Assembly (NCBI GenBank): GCA_002722245.1
Contig: PBLA01000025.1
Coordinates: 1 to 40,435, forward strand
Source of the DNA: Flavobacteriales bacterium
GTDB lineage: Bacteria > Bacteroidota > Bacteroidia > Flavobacteriales_C > GCA-002722245
Direction of reading: 5' to 3'
Length of the DNA: 40,435 bases
Part shown: piece after piece, positions 1 through 6,727 of the stretch
How the letters are laid out: each line of letters opens with the position of its first letter
Position numbering within the stretch: position 1 is the stretch's first letter
Position numbers and translations under genes: made by a program
Notes under the pieces: generated by a model
What the model was told of the DNA's origin: nothing
What the model saw: only the letters and a program-made list of their open reading frames with translations
Database searches by the model: none

Positions 1-37
1 AATCCTTGTGTCCCTGGTTCGATTCCTGGAGGCACCA
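1..37 (+). tRNA. 3' part of a tRNA, probably tRNA-Phe
   Basis: The window opens inside a tRNA. Visible parts are the 3' strand of the anticodon stem (TCCTT), a five-base variable loop (GTGTC), a T arm with loop TTCGATT flanked by CCTGG on both sides, the acceptor strand AGGCACC and discriminator A at 37. CCA is not encoded. The anticodon lies upstream of the window. Phe is inferred because the two bases after the anticodon plus the stem resemble the GAA-anticodon arm of Bacteroidota tRNA-Phe; this rests on memory. The T stem has one U-U mismatch in its centre. Confidence 0.8.
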
Positions 38-42
38 CAAAT

Positions 43-72
43 AAAAAAGCGAGAACTAGTTCTCGCTTTTTT
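43..72 (+). terminator. Rho-independent terminator after the tRNA
   Basis: A perfect 18-base palindrome, GCGAGAACTAGTTCTCGC at 49-66, is followed by six T and preceded by six A, so it can work in either direction. It sits six bases after the tRNA 3' end. Confidence 0.9.
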
Positions 73-157
73 ATTGTATATATTTTATTGAAAATAGTCA
101 AATAGGTAAAAGAAAGTAATTACCTCAATCGAAAATTGATATTTTCAATTTTTAAAC

Positions 158-307
158 TCACAAATCATATTCATCAATATAAATATCATCAAGATCTTCT
201 TCAATCTCAACATTTGTTTCAAAGAAACTTGATGGGCAGGCAAGGAATACTCTCGTCATTTTTACGTCCTCAGAAACATCAAGAGCATGTACGTTTAAAT
301 TTTGCAT
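158..307 (-). CDS. Possible 49-residue acidic protein
   Basis: An ATG-started ORF of 49 codons with an in-frame stop seven codons upstream. The predicted peptide begins MQNLNVHALDVSEDVK and ends in a very acidic tail (EIEEDLDDIYIDEYDL). I recognise no family. Support comes from an exact Bacteroidetes-type promoter about 28 bases upstream of the ATG and from protein-like composition. The opposite-strand ORF covering 136-387 has a less protein-like composition and no supporting signal. No clear Shine-Dalgarno is seen, which is usual in this phylum. It may be a real small protein or chance. Confidence 0.4.
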   Translation of the reverse strand: MQNLNVHALDVSEDVKMTRVFLACPSSFFETNVEIEEDLDDIYIDEYDL

Positions 308-334
308 TTGACTTGGGTTTTTTAGTTATAAAAT

Positions 335-365
335 CAAACTTAAAGATGTTCTTAACTACTTGCAA
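335..365 (-). promoter_or_regulatory. Bacteroidetes-type promoter for the small acidic ORF
   Basis: On the minus strand TTG (363-365), a 20-base spacer and TAAGTTTG (335-342) match TTG-N(19-20)-TAnnTTTG exactly. The predicted start site is 20 or so bases upstream of the 49-codon ORF. Confidence 0.5.
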
Positions 366-453
366 TCACTACTTTGGGGTATACTAACACAAAGATGATT
401 TATGGAACTTAATAACTCATATTTTTTGTTGATAACAATAAACGCAATTACCA

Positions 454-493
454 TAAAAAGGGTACTTTTTAGTACAAAAGTAATTCTACCCTT
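454..493 (-). terminator. Probable minus-strand terminator downstream of the chaN-like gene
   Basis: Arms AAGGGTA (458-464) and TACCCTT (487-493) flank an AT-rich loop that can itself fold (GTAC-N6-GTAC). Read on the minus strand the structure ends in a run of T (455-459). The 494-614 stretch between it and the chaN-like stop codon would be a 3' untranslated region; I see no gene in it. Confidence 0.5.
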
Positions 494-614
494 CTACTTT
501 CTTGTTTTGACTTGCCGTGATCGCTCTGGTAATTATTTCCAATAAAAGTTATTCTTTCATTTTTTAACCTGTAATGCAAAACATTCCGAAAAGTAACCAA
601 TAAATTCAAAAAAA

Positions 615-1475
615 TTAATAAGTCTTAGTCATATCCGCATCAACAACAATAATAAAATCGGCTTTCCCTATATTTTCTTTCTTTAGCTTTTGAACGTTTT
701 CCTGACACACTGTTGAGATTGTTCCAAAACTTATATTTGGTTGCTGTTTTTTTACATACCATAAAATTCCTTCATAATAATTACTATGATAAGCACCATT
801 GTAATGAATAAATAGTTCCCCCTTTTGTAAATTTTGTATAATAAAATGAGCCATTGTTGCATCTTTACACGCCTGTGCCTTTATTAAATCTGGTGAACCG
901 TGACCACCCATCATTGAGAGAATAGCCTTATAACTTGGAATATCCGGATCAAAAGGTATCGGTAATGGAGCTATCCATTTTTTCTCTTTTGCAGACAATG
1001 AATCTAATGCTTTGAAACCACCCCTTTTATTAACTGCTGCCGCATACCTTCGAGGGATATTTGTTGCTATAAAAGGTAAGTTCATCTCCTTTGCATATTC
1101 AACTAGAGGCTGATAATCCGTTTTAAAATTTTTCCAAAGTCTAACTAACGAAACAAAATCTTGAATACTTATAGAATCTGACAAGTACCAATTCAGTTCA
1201 TTTTGATTATCTGATTCAAACATTTCAGCTCCTAGAATCAATTTCTTCTTTTTACCTAAAGCTATTGTTGTCTCTAATTGCAGCCAATGTGCTATTGGAT
1301 TATTATGTAGTTCCCCAAATAGTATAAGTTGTTTTTGCTCTAGTACTGAAATCATCGATGAAAATCTAACTTTTTTCCCTTTAGAATCATAAAGAACGTA
1401 GGCTGGTTTATCAAATTTAAACGCGGTTATCAAAACAATAACAAGTGAAAAAACAAACAACTTTCGCATATTCAA
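615..1475 (-). CDS. ChaN-family haem-binding exported protein
   Basis: A 286-residue protein with an N-terminal hydrophobic export signal (residues about 4-19). Residues about 50-250 look like the ChaN/DUF399 fold (Cofac_haem_bdg). The family hallmark GELH appears in LFGELHNNPIAHW near residue 52, followed by AEMFESDNQ and, near the end, IHYNGAYHSNYYEGI. Known members (for example Campylobacter ChaN) are iron-regulated surface lipoproteins that bind stacked haem. No lipobox cysteine is visible here, so it is more likely periplasmic or signal-peptidase-I processed. Its position near a haem-uptake locus fits, although the haem genes start 2.5 kb away. A near-consensus promoter (TTG-N18-TATGTTTTG) may lie upstream. 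Family assignment is firm; haem binding in this protein is inferred. Confidence 0.8.
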   Translation of the reverse strand: MNMRKLFVFSLVIVLITAFKFDKPAYVLYDSKGKKVRFSSMISVLEQKQLILFGELHNNPIAHWLQLETTIALGKKKKLILGAEMFESDNQNELNWYLSDSISIQDFVSLVRLWKNFKTDYQPLVEYAKEMNLPFIATNIPRRYAAAVNKRGGFKALDSLSAKEKKWIAPLPIPFDPDIPSYKAILSMMGGHGSPDLIKAQACKDATMAHFIIQNLQKGELFIHYNGAYHSNYYEGILWYVKKQQPNISFGTISTVCQENVQKLKKENIGKADFIIVVDADMTKTY

Positions 1476-1607
1476 ACTGTTTAAAAAAATGAATTCATTA
1501 ATTATGATACAATGAAATCCAATATGATTATAAATATTTTAGAACTAAAACACAAAACATAAGTAATCTTTATATTAAACAATGAAAAAACGTTTGAATC
1601 TAAACCT

Positions 1608-1631
1608 AAAAAGGAGCGAACTAGCGCTCCT
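1608..1631 (-). terminator. Terminator of the candidate small RNA
   Basis: On the minus strand GGAGCG (1625-1630), a six-base loop and CGCTCC (1613-1618) are followed by TTTTT (1608-1612). Confidence 0.75.
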
Positions 1632-1701
1632 CCCCTTAATTTACTTAAAGAATAGAATTCTCCTAAATTATCCACTATAGCAATGGCTTGCTATGACTTT
1701 G
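1608..1701 (-). ncRNA. Candidate small RNA of about 94 nt, three hairpins
   Basis: A gene-free segment with a complete transcription unit on the minus strand: a consensus promoter ending at 1708, a start expected near 1701, and a terminator at 1608-1631. Three stems can be drawn. Hairpin 1 is ATAGCAA-gcca-TTGCTAT (1677-1694). Hairpin 2 has outer arms TAATTTA/TAAATTA (1637-1643 with 1664-1670) and inner arms AGAAT/ATTCT (1649-1653 with 1657-1661). Hairpin 3 is the terminator. There is no ORF of useful length. The promoter carries the same operator as fumC and the haem operon. I cannot assign an Rfam family; flavobacterial motifs such as Flavo-1 should be tested. Confidence 0.65.
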
Positions 1702-1707
1702 ATTTTT

Positions 1708-1754
1708 CAAATTTACATCGAGATAAATACCCTAACAATAACCTATTTTAGGTA
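1708..1754 (-). promoter_or_regulatory. Small-RNA promoter with TACCT-type operator
   Basis: Reading the minus strand: a 16-mer TACCTAAAATAGGTTA (1739-1754), then TTG directly after it (1736-1738), a 20-base spacer and TAAATTTG (1708-1715). The -33 and -7 boxes match the Bacteroidetes consensus exactly. The distal half TACCT is intact; the promoter-proximal half is degenerate (GGTTA in place of AGGTA). Operator centre to the last base of the -7 box is 38.5 bp, the same as at fumC. Confidence 0.7.
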
Positions 1755-1764
1755 TTATATATTT

Positions 1765-1791
1765 AAAAAAAAGCCACCTTCAAAGGTGGCT
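1765..1791 (-). terminator. Strong terminator on the minus strand
   Basis: Arms AGCCACCT/AGGTGGCT (1772-1791) with a four-base loop, followed on the minus strand by eight T (1765-1772). It ends transcripts coming from the fumC direction before the small-RNA promoter. Confidence 0.85.
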
Positions 1792-1897
1792 AAAGAACGA
1801 CTTGACTTATCGAGAAACGAATCCGCTATTAGTAATTAACAGAAACGTTCTGGGGTACATTAAAAGATTACAAACCAAGGTGGATAATCCACCTTGG
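1792..1897 (-). other. Structured non-coding region between fumC unit and terminator
   Basis: No ORF. On the minus strand there is a perfect hairpin from CCAAGGTGG and CCACCTTGG (1875-1897), then a closing stem AGAACG/CGTTCT (1846-1851 with 1794-1799) abutting the terminator. The hairpin and terminator share the complementary words AAGGTGG and CCACCTT, so the first arm could pair with either. This could be the fumC 3' UTR, a 3'-UTR-derived RNA, or a separate small RNA; I found no promoter of its own. Bases 1898-2027 hold only AT-rich sequence with a weak TACTTT-AAA-AAAGTA hairpin. Confidence 0.4.
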
Positions 1898-2027
1898 TAA
1901 ATCACAAACAAATGACATTTATAAGATTAAATTACTTTTTTAAAGTACGATACTGCTAAAGAAATATTTAAAAAGCAACATCTATTTAGCTCTCTATAAA
2001 CATCAAACACCGATTAAAATGGTATTT

Positions 2028-2258
2028 TCAATAATATCCACAACCTACAAAAACTCTATATTCCCTTGATGACATTATGAATGTCTGAAATAAATAGTTC
2101 TCTTGGATTAAATATGCATAACAATCAATTGGTTCTTTATCATCTATTAACCAAATTGGTTCATATTTTTTTCTTTCGAGAAGTGACTTTTCTAATTTTT
2201 TTGTAGCTGTTTGAGGGGAAAGTCCTCTGATATCAACCCTCTTAAAATTAATTGCCAT
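2028..2258 (-). CDS. Unknown 76-residue protein co-transcribed with fumC
   Basis: A short ORF starting 15 bases after the fumC stop codon, so very likely in the same transcript. The product begins MAINFKRVDIRGLSPQTATK, has a basic helical stretch (KKLEKSLLERKKYE), then IWLIDDKEPIDCYAYLIQ and ends YRVFVGCGYY. It has no signal peptide or membrane segment, so it is probably cytoplasmic. Two cysteines (near residues 46 and 73) are present. I do not recognise the family. Tight linkage to fumC suggests shared regulation rather than a proven functional link. Confidence 0.75.
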   Translation of the reverse strand: MAINFKRVDIRGLSPQTATKKLEKSLLERKKYEPIWLIDDKEPIDCYAYLIQENYLFQTFIMSSREYRVFVGCGYY

Positions 2259-2273
2259 ATCTATACATTAATA

Positions 2274-3692
2274 TTAATTTGATTTAGTCATTTTCTCAGC
2301 GTCTACCCAATGATCAAATTGAGATTCATTAAGTATGTTTAGATTTATAGCAGCCTCTTTTAAACTAATCCCATCTTCAAACGCTTTTTTAGCAATTTTC
2401 GCTGATTTATCATATCCAATATGGGTATTAAGCGCTGTAACTAACATGAGAGAATTATTTAAGTGCTCCTTGATTTTAGAATAATTAGGAGTTATACCAA
2501 CAATACAATTTTCAGTAAATGATCTTACTGCATCTGAAAGTAAATTTGCAGACTCCAAAAATGCATAAATCATTACTGGCTTATATACATTTAACTCAAA
2601 GTGCCCATTTGAACCGGCAAATGAAATTGTAGTATCATTACCCAATATACGAGCGCAAACCATTGTTAAAGCTTCTACTTGAGTTGGATTTACTTTACCA
2701 GGCATAATAGAAGATCCTGGTTCATTAGAAGGAATTATTATTTCTCCAATTCCAGATCTCGGTCCAGAAGCCAACAAGCGAATATCATTAGCTATTTTAT
2801 TAATACTTACTGCTAATAACTTAAGAGCATTATGAGTTTCAACAATTGCATCATGTGCTGCTAAAGATTCAAACTTATTTGGAGCTGTTTCAAAAGGTAA
2901 ATCAGTTAATAAAGCAATCTTCTTTGCTACTAATTTTGCGTAACCATTAGGAGTGTTTAAACCTGTTCCAACAGCCGTTCCTCCTAAAGCCAAATGACTC
3001 AAATGTCTAAGGGAAGCATTAAGAGCATTTAACCCATATTCCAATTGAGCGACATAGCCGGAAAATTCTTGGCCAAGAGTTAAAGGTGTAGCATCCATCC
3101 AATGGGTTCTCCCAATTTTCACTACATCTTTCATTTCCTCTGATTTTCGATTAATTGATTCCTTTAACAACTGAATACTTGGAATTACTTTTTGCACAAC
3201 TGTTTTATAAGCTGCAATGTGCATGGCTGTTGGGAATGTATCATTTGATGACTGAGATTTATTTACATCATCATTTGGATGAATCAAATAATCTCCTTCT
3301 CCTAAAAGGTTACCTAATAATTCATGGCATCTATTTGATATTACCTCATTAACATTCATGTTCGATTGTGTTCCAGAACCAGTTTGCCACACAACGAGCG
3401 GAAAATGCTCGTTTAAACTCCCTTTTATTATTTCATCACAAGCTACAGCAATAACTTCGGCTTTTTCCTTTGATAATACACCTAACTCATTGTTTGTTAT
3501 TGCTGCAGCTTTTTTCAGATATCCAAATGCTTGAATAATTTCTTTAGGCATACTTGAAGGTTCTCCAATAGGAAAATTTTTTATTGATCGTTGTGTTTGA
3601 GCACCCCAATATTTATTATTAGATACTGATATCTCACCCAATGTATCTCTCTCAATACGATAAAGACCTGGTCTTTCTAGTAATTCTTCCAT
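2274..3692 (-). CDS. fumC: Class II fumarate hydratase
   Basis: Interconverts fumarate and L-malate in the citric acid cycle, in the cytoplasm. At 472 residues it has the normal class II length. The superfamily signature [13 protein letters not shown] is present near residue 328, and other conserved blocks are seen: [45 protein letters not shown] and [20 protein letters not shown]. Class II fumarases need no iron-sulfur cluster, unlike class I, which fits a gene sharing an operator with haem/iron uptake. The promoter has an exact -7 box and two TACCT-N6-AGGTA sites. It is transcribed divergently from the haem transport operon and followed by a small unknown gene. Confidence 0.97.
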   Translation of the reverse strand: MEELLERPGLYRIERDTLGEISVSNNKYWGAQTQRSIKNFPIGEPSSMPKEIIQAFGYLKKAAAITNNELGVLSKEKAEVIAVACDEIIKGSLNEHFPLVVWQTGSGTQSNMNVNEVISNRCHELLGNLLGEGDYLIHPNDDVNKSQSSNDTFPTAMHIAAYKTVVQKVIPSIQLLKESINRKSEEMKDVVKIGRTHWMDATPLTLGQEFSGYVAQLEYGLNALNASLRHLSHLALGGTAVGTGLNTPNGYAKLVAKKIALLTDLPFETAPNKFESLAAHDAIVETHNALKLLAVSINKIANDIRLLASGPRSGIGEIIIPSNEPGSSIMPGKVNPTQVEALTMVCARILGNDTTISFAGSNGHFELNVYKPVMIYAFLESANLLSDAVRSFTENCIVGITPNYSKIKEHLNNSLMLVTALNTHIGYDKSAKIAKKAFEDGISLKEAAINLNILNESQFDHWVDAEKMTKSN

Positions 3693-3718
3693 TTTTATTT
3701 ATTTAGAATGATTCTAAA

Positions 3719-3765
3719 CAAATGTATGATGGAAAATTATATTCAGCAGTACCTTTATTCAGGTA
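3719..3765 (-). promoter_or_regulatory. fumC promoter with proximal TACCT-N6-AGGTA operator
   Basis: On the minus strand: operator TACCTGAATAAAGGTA (3750-3765), then CTG (3747-3749, one mismatch to TTG), a 20-base spacer and TACATTTG (3719-3726), which matches TAnnTTTG. The operator touches the -33 box, the position expected of an activator that contacts RNA polymerase. Centre to end of the -7 box is 38.5 bp. Confidence 0.7.
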
Positions 3766-3780
3766 AAAAAAATATTTAAA

Positions 3781-3796
3781 TACCTACATTAAGGTA
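3781..3796. promoter_or_regulatory. Second TACCT-N6-AGGTA operator in the fumC-hmuT gap
   Basis: TACCTACATTAAGGTA, a perfect 5-6-5 inverted repeat whose outer bases extend the symmetry (ATACCT...AGGTAT). Its centre is 31 bp, about three helical turns, upstream of the fumC-proximal site. It could serve fumC, the divergent hmu operon, or both. Confidence 0.65.
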
Positions 3797-3897
3797 TTAT
3801 TAATAATAAACAAGTAATCCTTTTGTGATTAACATAATAAGCTTTATTTAAGGATATTACAGGTTATTATCTTCTCAACTTATAAATCTAATTCAGA

Positions 3898-3947
3898 TAC
3901 CTTAAACAAGGTAAATTGAGGTGTTTTTATAAATTTTAAATGATTTG
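3898..3947 (+). promoter_or_regulatory. Haem operon promoter with TACCT-N6-AGGTA operator
   Basis: Plus strand: TACCTTAAACAAGGTA (3898-3913), two bases, TTG (3916-3918), 21 bases, then ATGATTTG (3940-3947), which keeps GATTTG of the -7 box but not the TA. The order operator / -33 / -7 is the same as at fumC, with centre-to-end distance 41.5 bp. The start of transcription would fall near 3954, 50 bases before hmuT. Confidence 0.55.
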
Positions 3948-4004
3948 ATATTAATTTAACCAGCCATGGAAAATTAAACTTTGCTTTAAAAATCAAATCA
4001 AAAA

Positions 4005-4871
4005 ATGAATTACAAACTATTTGCAGTATCAGTTTTTATCGGTCTCCTTTTTGTAAGTTGCCAGGAAAAAAAATCAGTAAAAAATGAGTCAAATTCAAAT
4101 AAAAAAACAATACGAATTGTATCCTTAAATGGTGCACTCAGTGAAATCATATACGCACTTGGTTATGAATCAAATCTGGTAGCAACAGATGTAACCAGTA
4201 ATTATCCAGAGAGCATTCATAAACTCCCTAAAGTAGGACATAACAGAAGTATACAGGCGGAAGGAATTTTAGCCCAAAATCCGGATGTAGTAGTCGGTAT
4301 TCAAAAAGAATTAAATCCAAAAGTCATAAAACAAATCAAAGCAAGTGGAATTAGAGTGGTTTTATTCAATCAAGAACATTCGATTGAAGGAACTAAAAAA
4401 TTAATACAAGGAGTTAAAGACAGTCTCAATTTTGATATTGAAAATGATTCACTAAATATTTTGATTGATCAATCAATTAACAAACTAGAGGCATTTGAGC
4501 AGTCCCCAAAAGTTTTATTTATATACGCTCGAGGGGCTGGAACAATTTTAGTAGCTGGAAAAAACACTCAAATGGATCAAATGATATCTATTGCCGGGGG
4601 AAAAAACGCAGTTGACAATTTTGAGTCATTCAAACCATTAACTGCAGAAGCTATTGTAACCGCTAACCCTGATGTTATTTTAATGTTTACAACTGGAGCT
4701 CAAAGTCTAAATGGTGTATTTGATAATGTCCCGGGAATACTTCAAACAAATGCCGGTAAAAACAAAAGAATTATTACAATGGACGGTCAATACTTATCAG
4801 GATTTGGACCTCGAGTTGGTAAAGCAGCATTGGAGCTTAATGAAAAGTTGGGTGAAATTTTTACAAAATGA
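4005..4871 (+). CDS. hmuT: Haem ABC transporter substrate-binding lipoprotein
   Basis: Binds haem in the periplasm and passes it to the HmuUV permease. The 288-residue product starts with a lipoprotein signal, with lipobox FVSC at about residue 19. It then has a periplasmic binding protein fold (PF01497): IRIVSLNGALSEIIYALG, VATDVTSNYP, LPKVGHNRSIQAEGILAQNPDVVVG, and later PLTAEAIVTANPDVILMFTTG. Ligand specificity cannot be read from the fold, which also serves siderophores and vitamin B12; haem is inferred from HmuS and the HmuY-like genes next door. First gene of the operon; its stop overlaps the hmuU start as ATGA. Confidence 0.88.
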   Translation: MNYKLFAVSVFIGLLFVSCQEKKSVKNESNSNKKTIRIVSLNGALSEIIYALGYESNLVATDVTSNYPESIHKLPKVGHNRSIQAEGILAQNPDVVVGIQKELNPKVIKQIKASGIRVVLFNQEHSIEGTKKLIQGVKDSLNFDIENDSLNILIDQSINKLEAFEQSPKVLFIYARGAGTILVAGKNTQMDQMISIAGGKNAVDNFESFKPLTAEAIVTANPDVILMFTTGAQSLNGVFDNVPGILQTNAGKNKRIITMDGQYLSGFGPRVGKAALELNEKLGEIFTK

Positions 4872-5905
4872 CCCAAAGAGTAAAAATAACCTATATTTCT
4901 CTTCTCGTATTGTTACCAATATGTATAATTGCGGGAACATCACTTGGTGCTTTTAAGATTGAATTTGAACAATGTGCAAATATTTTATTGAATTTATTCG
5001 GAGCTGATAATTACAGCGATTTTACTAACCCTCAACATAATGTTTTACTTTACATAAGGCTGCCGAGGGTTTGTTTAAGTATGATGATTGGAGCGGCATT
5101 GGCAGTAAGTGGCGCTGGTTTACAGGGGCTGTTTAGAAATCCACTTGCAGACCCTGGTCTAATTGGTATTTCAGCAGGAGCAATGCTCGCAGCCTCCATT
5201 GCCATAATAATGGGACTTCAGTTTACAAGTGGATTTTTAGGGTATTACAGTATTTCATTCGCTACTTTTTTAGGGGCTATTTTAACAACAATCATTGTAT
5301 TCAAATTATCAAAGTCAAATAAATCAACCAACATTGCAACCATGTTATTGGCAGGAATCGCAATTAATGCTTTGGCAGGTGCTGTTACAGGTTTTATTAT
5401 TTATTTATCGGATGATGATCAACTCAGAGATATTACGTTTTGGAGCTTGGGAAGTTTAGGCGGCGCTGATTGGGAAAAAGTTATAGCATTAATCCCACTT
5501 ATAATTTTACCAATTATAATGATTGCCCGACTGGCGAAAAAACTTGATGTTTACGCTCTTGGTGAATCTGAAGCATTATGCTTAGGAGTAAATGTAAACA
5601 GTCTTAAAAGAAGATTGGTTGTATGGGTTACTATATCCGTAGGAGCCTGTGTTGCTATTGCTGGTATGATCGGCTTCATTGGCCTTCTAATTCCGCACAT
5701 TACAAGATTATTAGTTGGGCCAAAACACAGAAATTTAATTTGGATTTCTGCAATTTTAGGAGCTTTGGTTCTCAGCATCTCCGATTTACTATGTAGGCTG
5801 ATTGTTGCCCCCGCAGAACTTCCTATTGGAATTTTAACTGCAATTTTAGGGACTCCATTATTTCTAGCTTTATTAATTCAACAAAAGAGAAAAATTAATG
5901 GTTAA
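4868..5905 (+). CDS. hmuU: Haem ABC transporter permease (FecCD family)
   Basis: Inner-membrane permease of the haem importer, 345 residues, with multiple hydrophobic segments typical of the FecCD/BtuC family (PF01032). Family landmarks include LPRVCLSMMIGAALAVSGAG, the following GLFRNPLADPGLIGISAGA, and near the C terminus GMIGFIGLLIPHITR and LPIGILTAILGTPLFL. It starts inside the hmuT stop (ATGA), showing translational coupling, and its 3' end overlaps hmuV by eight bases. It should work as a dimer with two HmuV subunits. Confidence 0.93.
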   Translation: MTQRVKITYISLLVLLPICIIAGTSLGAFKIEFEQCANILLNLFGADNYSDFTNPQHNVLLYIRLPRVCLSMMIGAALAVSGAGLQGLFRNPLADPGLIGISAGAMLAASIAIIMGLQFTSGFLGYYSISFATFLGAILTTIIVFKLSKSNKSTNIATMLLAGIAINALAGAVTGFIIYLSDDDQLRDITFWSLGSLGGADWEKVIALIPLIILPIIMIARLAKKLDVYALGESEALCLGVNVNSLKRRLVVWVTISVGACVAIAGMIGFIGLLIPHITRLLVGPKHRNLIWISAILGALVLSISDLLCRLIVAPAELPIGILTAILGTPLFLALLIQQKRKING

Positions 5906-6716
5906 AACTAAAAATATTTCTTTTGCTGTTGGAAAAAAAAATATCCTGAAAAATGTTAATTCAACCTTTGAAAATGGTAAAGTATCCGCAATTTTAGGAC
6001 CAAATGGAGCAGGCAAATCAACATTAGTCAAATGTATTTCGGGAACCATAACGCCAAATAAGGGAGTTATAGAATTAGATGGTAAAAACATTAAAAATAT
6101 TGGATTAGAAAATTTAGCCCTGAAAAGAAGTTATCTGAATCAACAATTTAACTTGTCTGTTGGATATACAGTTAAGGAAATTGTTTCTATGGGTAGATTC
6201 CCTCATTATAAAGTTTATCCATCAAAAAAAGATGATGAAATTATTACCTCAGCAATGAAATTACTCGATATAATTTCTTTATCAGATAGAATTACGAATA
6301 CCCTTAGTGGAGGAGAATTACAAAGGGTTCACTTTGCCAGGACTCTGGCCCAAATATGGCCGAATTCCAAAGAGGAACAAGAAGGGAAAATATTGATTCT
6401 AGATGAGCCCGTTAATAATTTAGACCCTCAATTTCAGCATTCAATATTAGAATTAGCAAAGAGATTTGCTGAGAATCATAATGTATGCGTGATTATAGTA
6501 CTCCATGATTTAAATTTAGTAGCTCAGTATTCAAACTACTCAATAGTAATGAGGCAAGGAGAAGTCATTACTCAAGGAAAAACTCGAGAAGTATTGACTG
6601 AAAAATTATTAGAAGAAGTATATAAAGTACCTATATCAATTATAAAAAACGACCACCATTTCAATATAGTAACTGGTGTCAAATATAACCGATTAGAAAA
6701 TGAATTAATTAGATAA
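5898..6716 (+). CDS. hmuV: Haem ABC transporter ATP-binding protein
   Basis: Cytoplasmic ATPase that powers the haem importer, 272 residues. Walker A is GPNGAGKST near residue 36, the ABC signature is LSGGELQR near residue 139, Walker B is ILILDEPVNNLDP, and the switch histidine is in VIIVLHDLNLVAQYS. Gene order after the permease and the eight-base overlap with it are typical of hmuUV operons. Eleven bases separate it from hmuS. Confidence 0.93.
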   Translation: MVKTKNISFAVGKKNILKNVNSTFENGKVSAILGPNGAGKSTLVKCISGTITPNKGVIELDGKNIKNIGLENLALKRSYLNQQFNLSVGYTVKEIVSMGRFPHYKVYPSKKDDEIITSAMKLLDIISLSDRITNTLSGGELQRVHFARTLAQIWPNSKEEQEGKILILDEPVNNLDPQFQHSILELAKRFAENHNVCVIIVLHDLNLVAQYSNYSIVMRQGEVITQGKTREVLTEKLLEEVYKVPISIIKNDHHFNIVTGVKYNRLENELIR

Positions 6717-6727
6717 ATTTATTTAAA

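Noticed and set aside
104-125. AGGTA-N12-TACCT near the tRNA as another operator copy
   Set aside because: The halves are in the opposite order with twelve bases between them, so the geometry differs from the 5-6-5 sites.
136-387. An 83-codon ORF on the plus strand
   Set aside because: Its composition is not protein-like and it has no promoter; the minus strand over the same bases carries a better small ORF with a consensus promoter.
1772-1791. Terminator stem CACCT-N4-AGGTG as a distal operator for the small RNA
   Set aside because: The spacer is four rather than six bases, the outer bases differ, and a T run makes it a terminator.
3795-3808. Palindrome TATTATTAATAATA as a Fur box
   Set aside because: The half-sites point the wrong way compared with the classic Fur repeat, and such AT palindromes are expected by chance in this AT-rich DNA.
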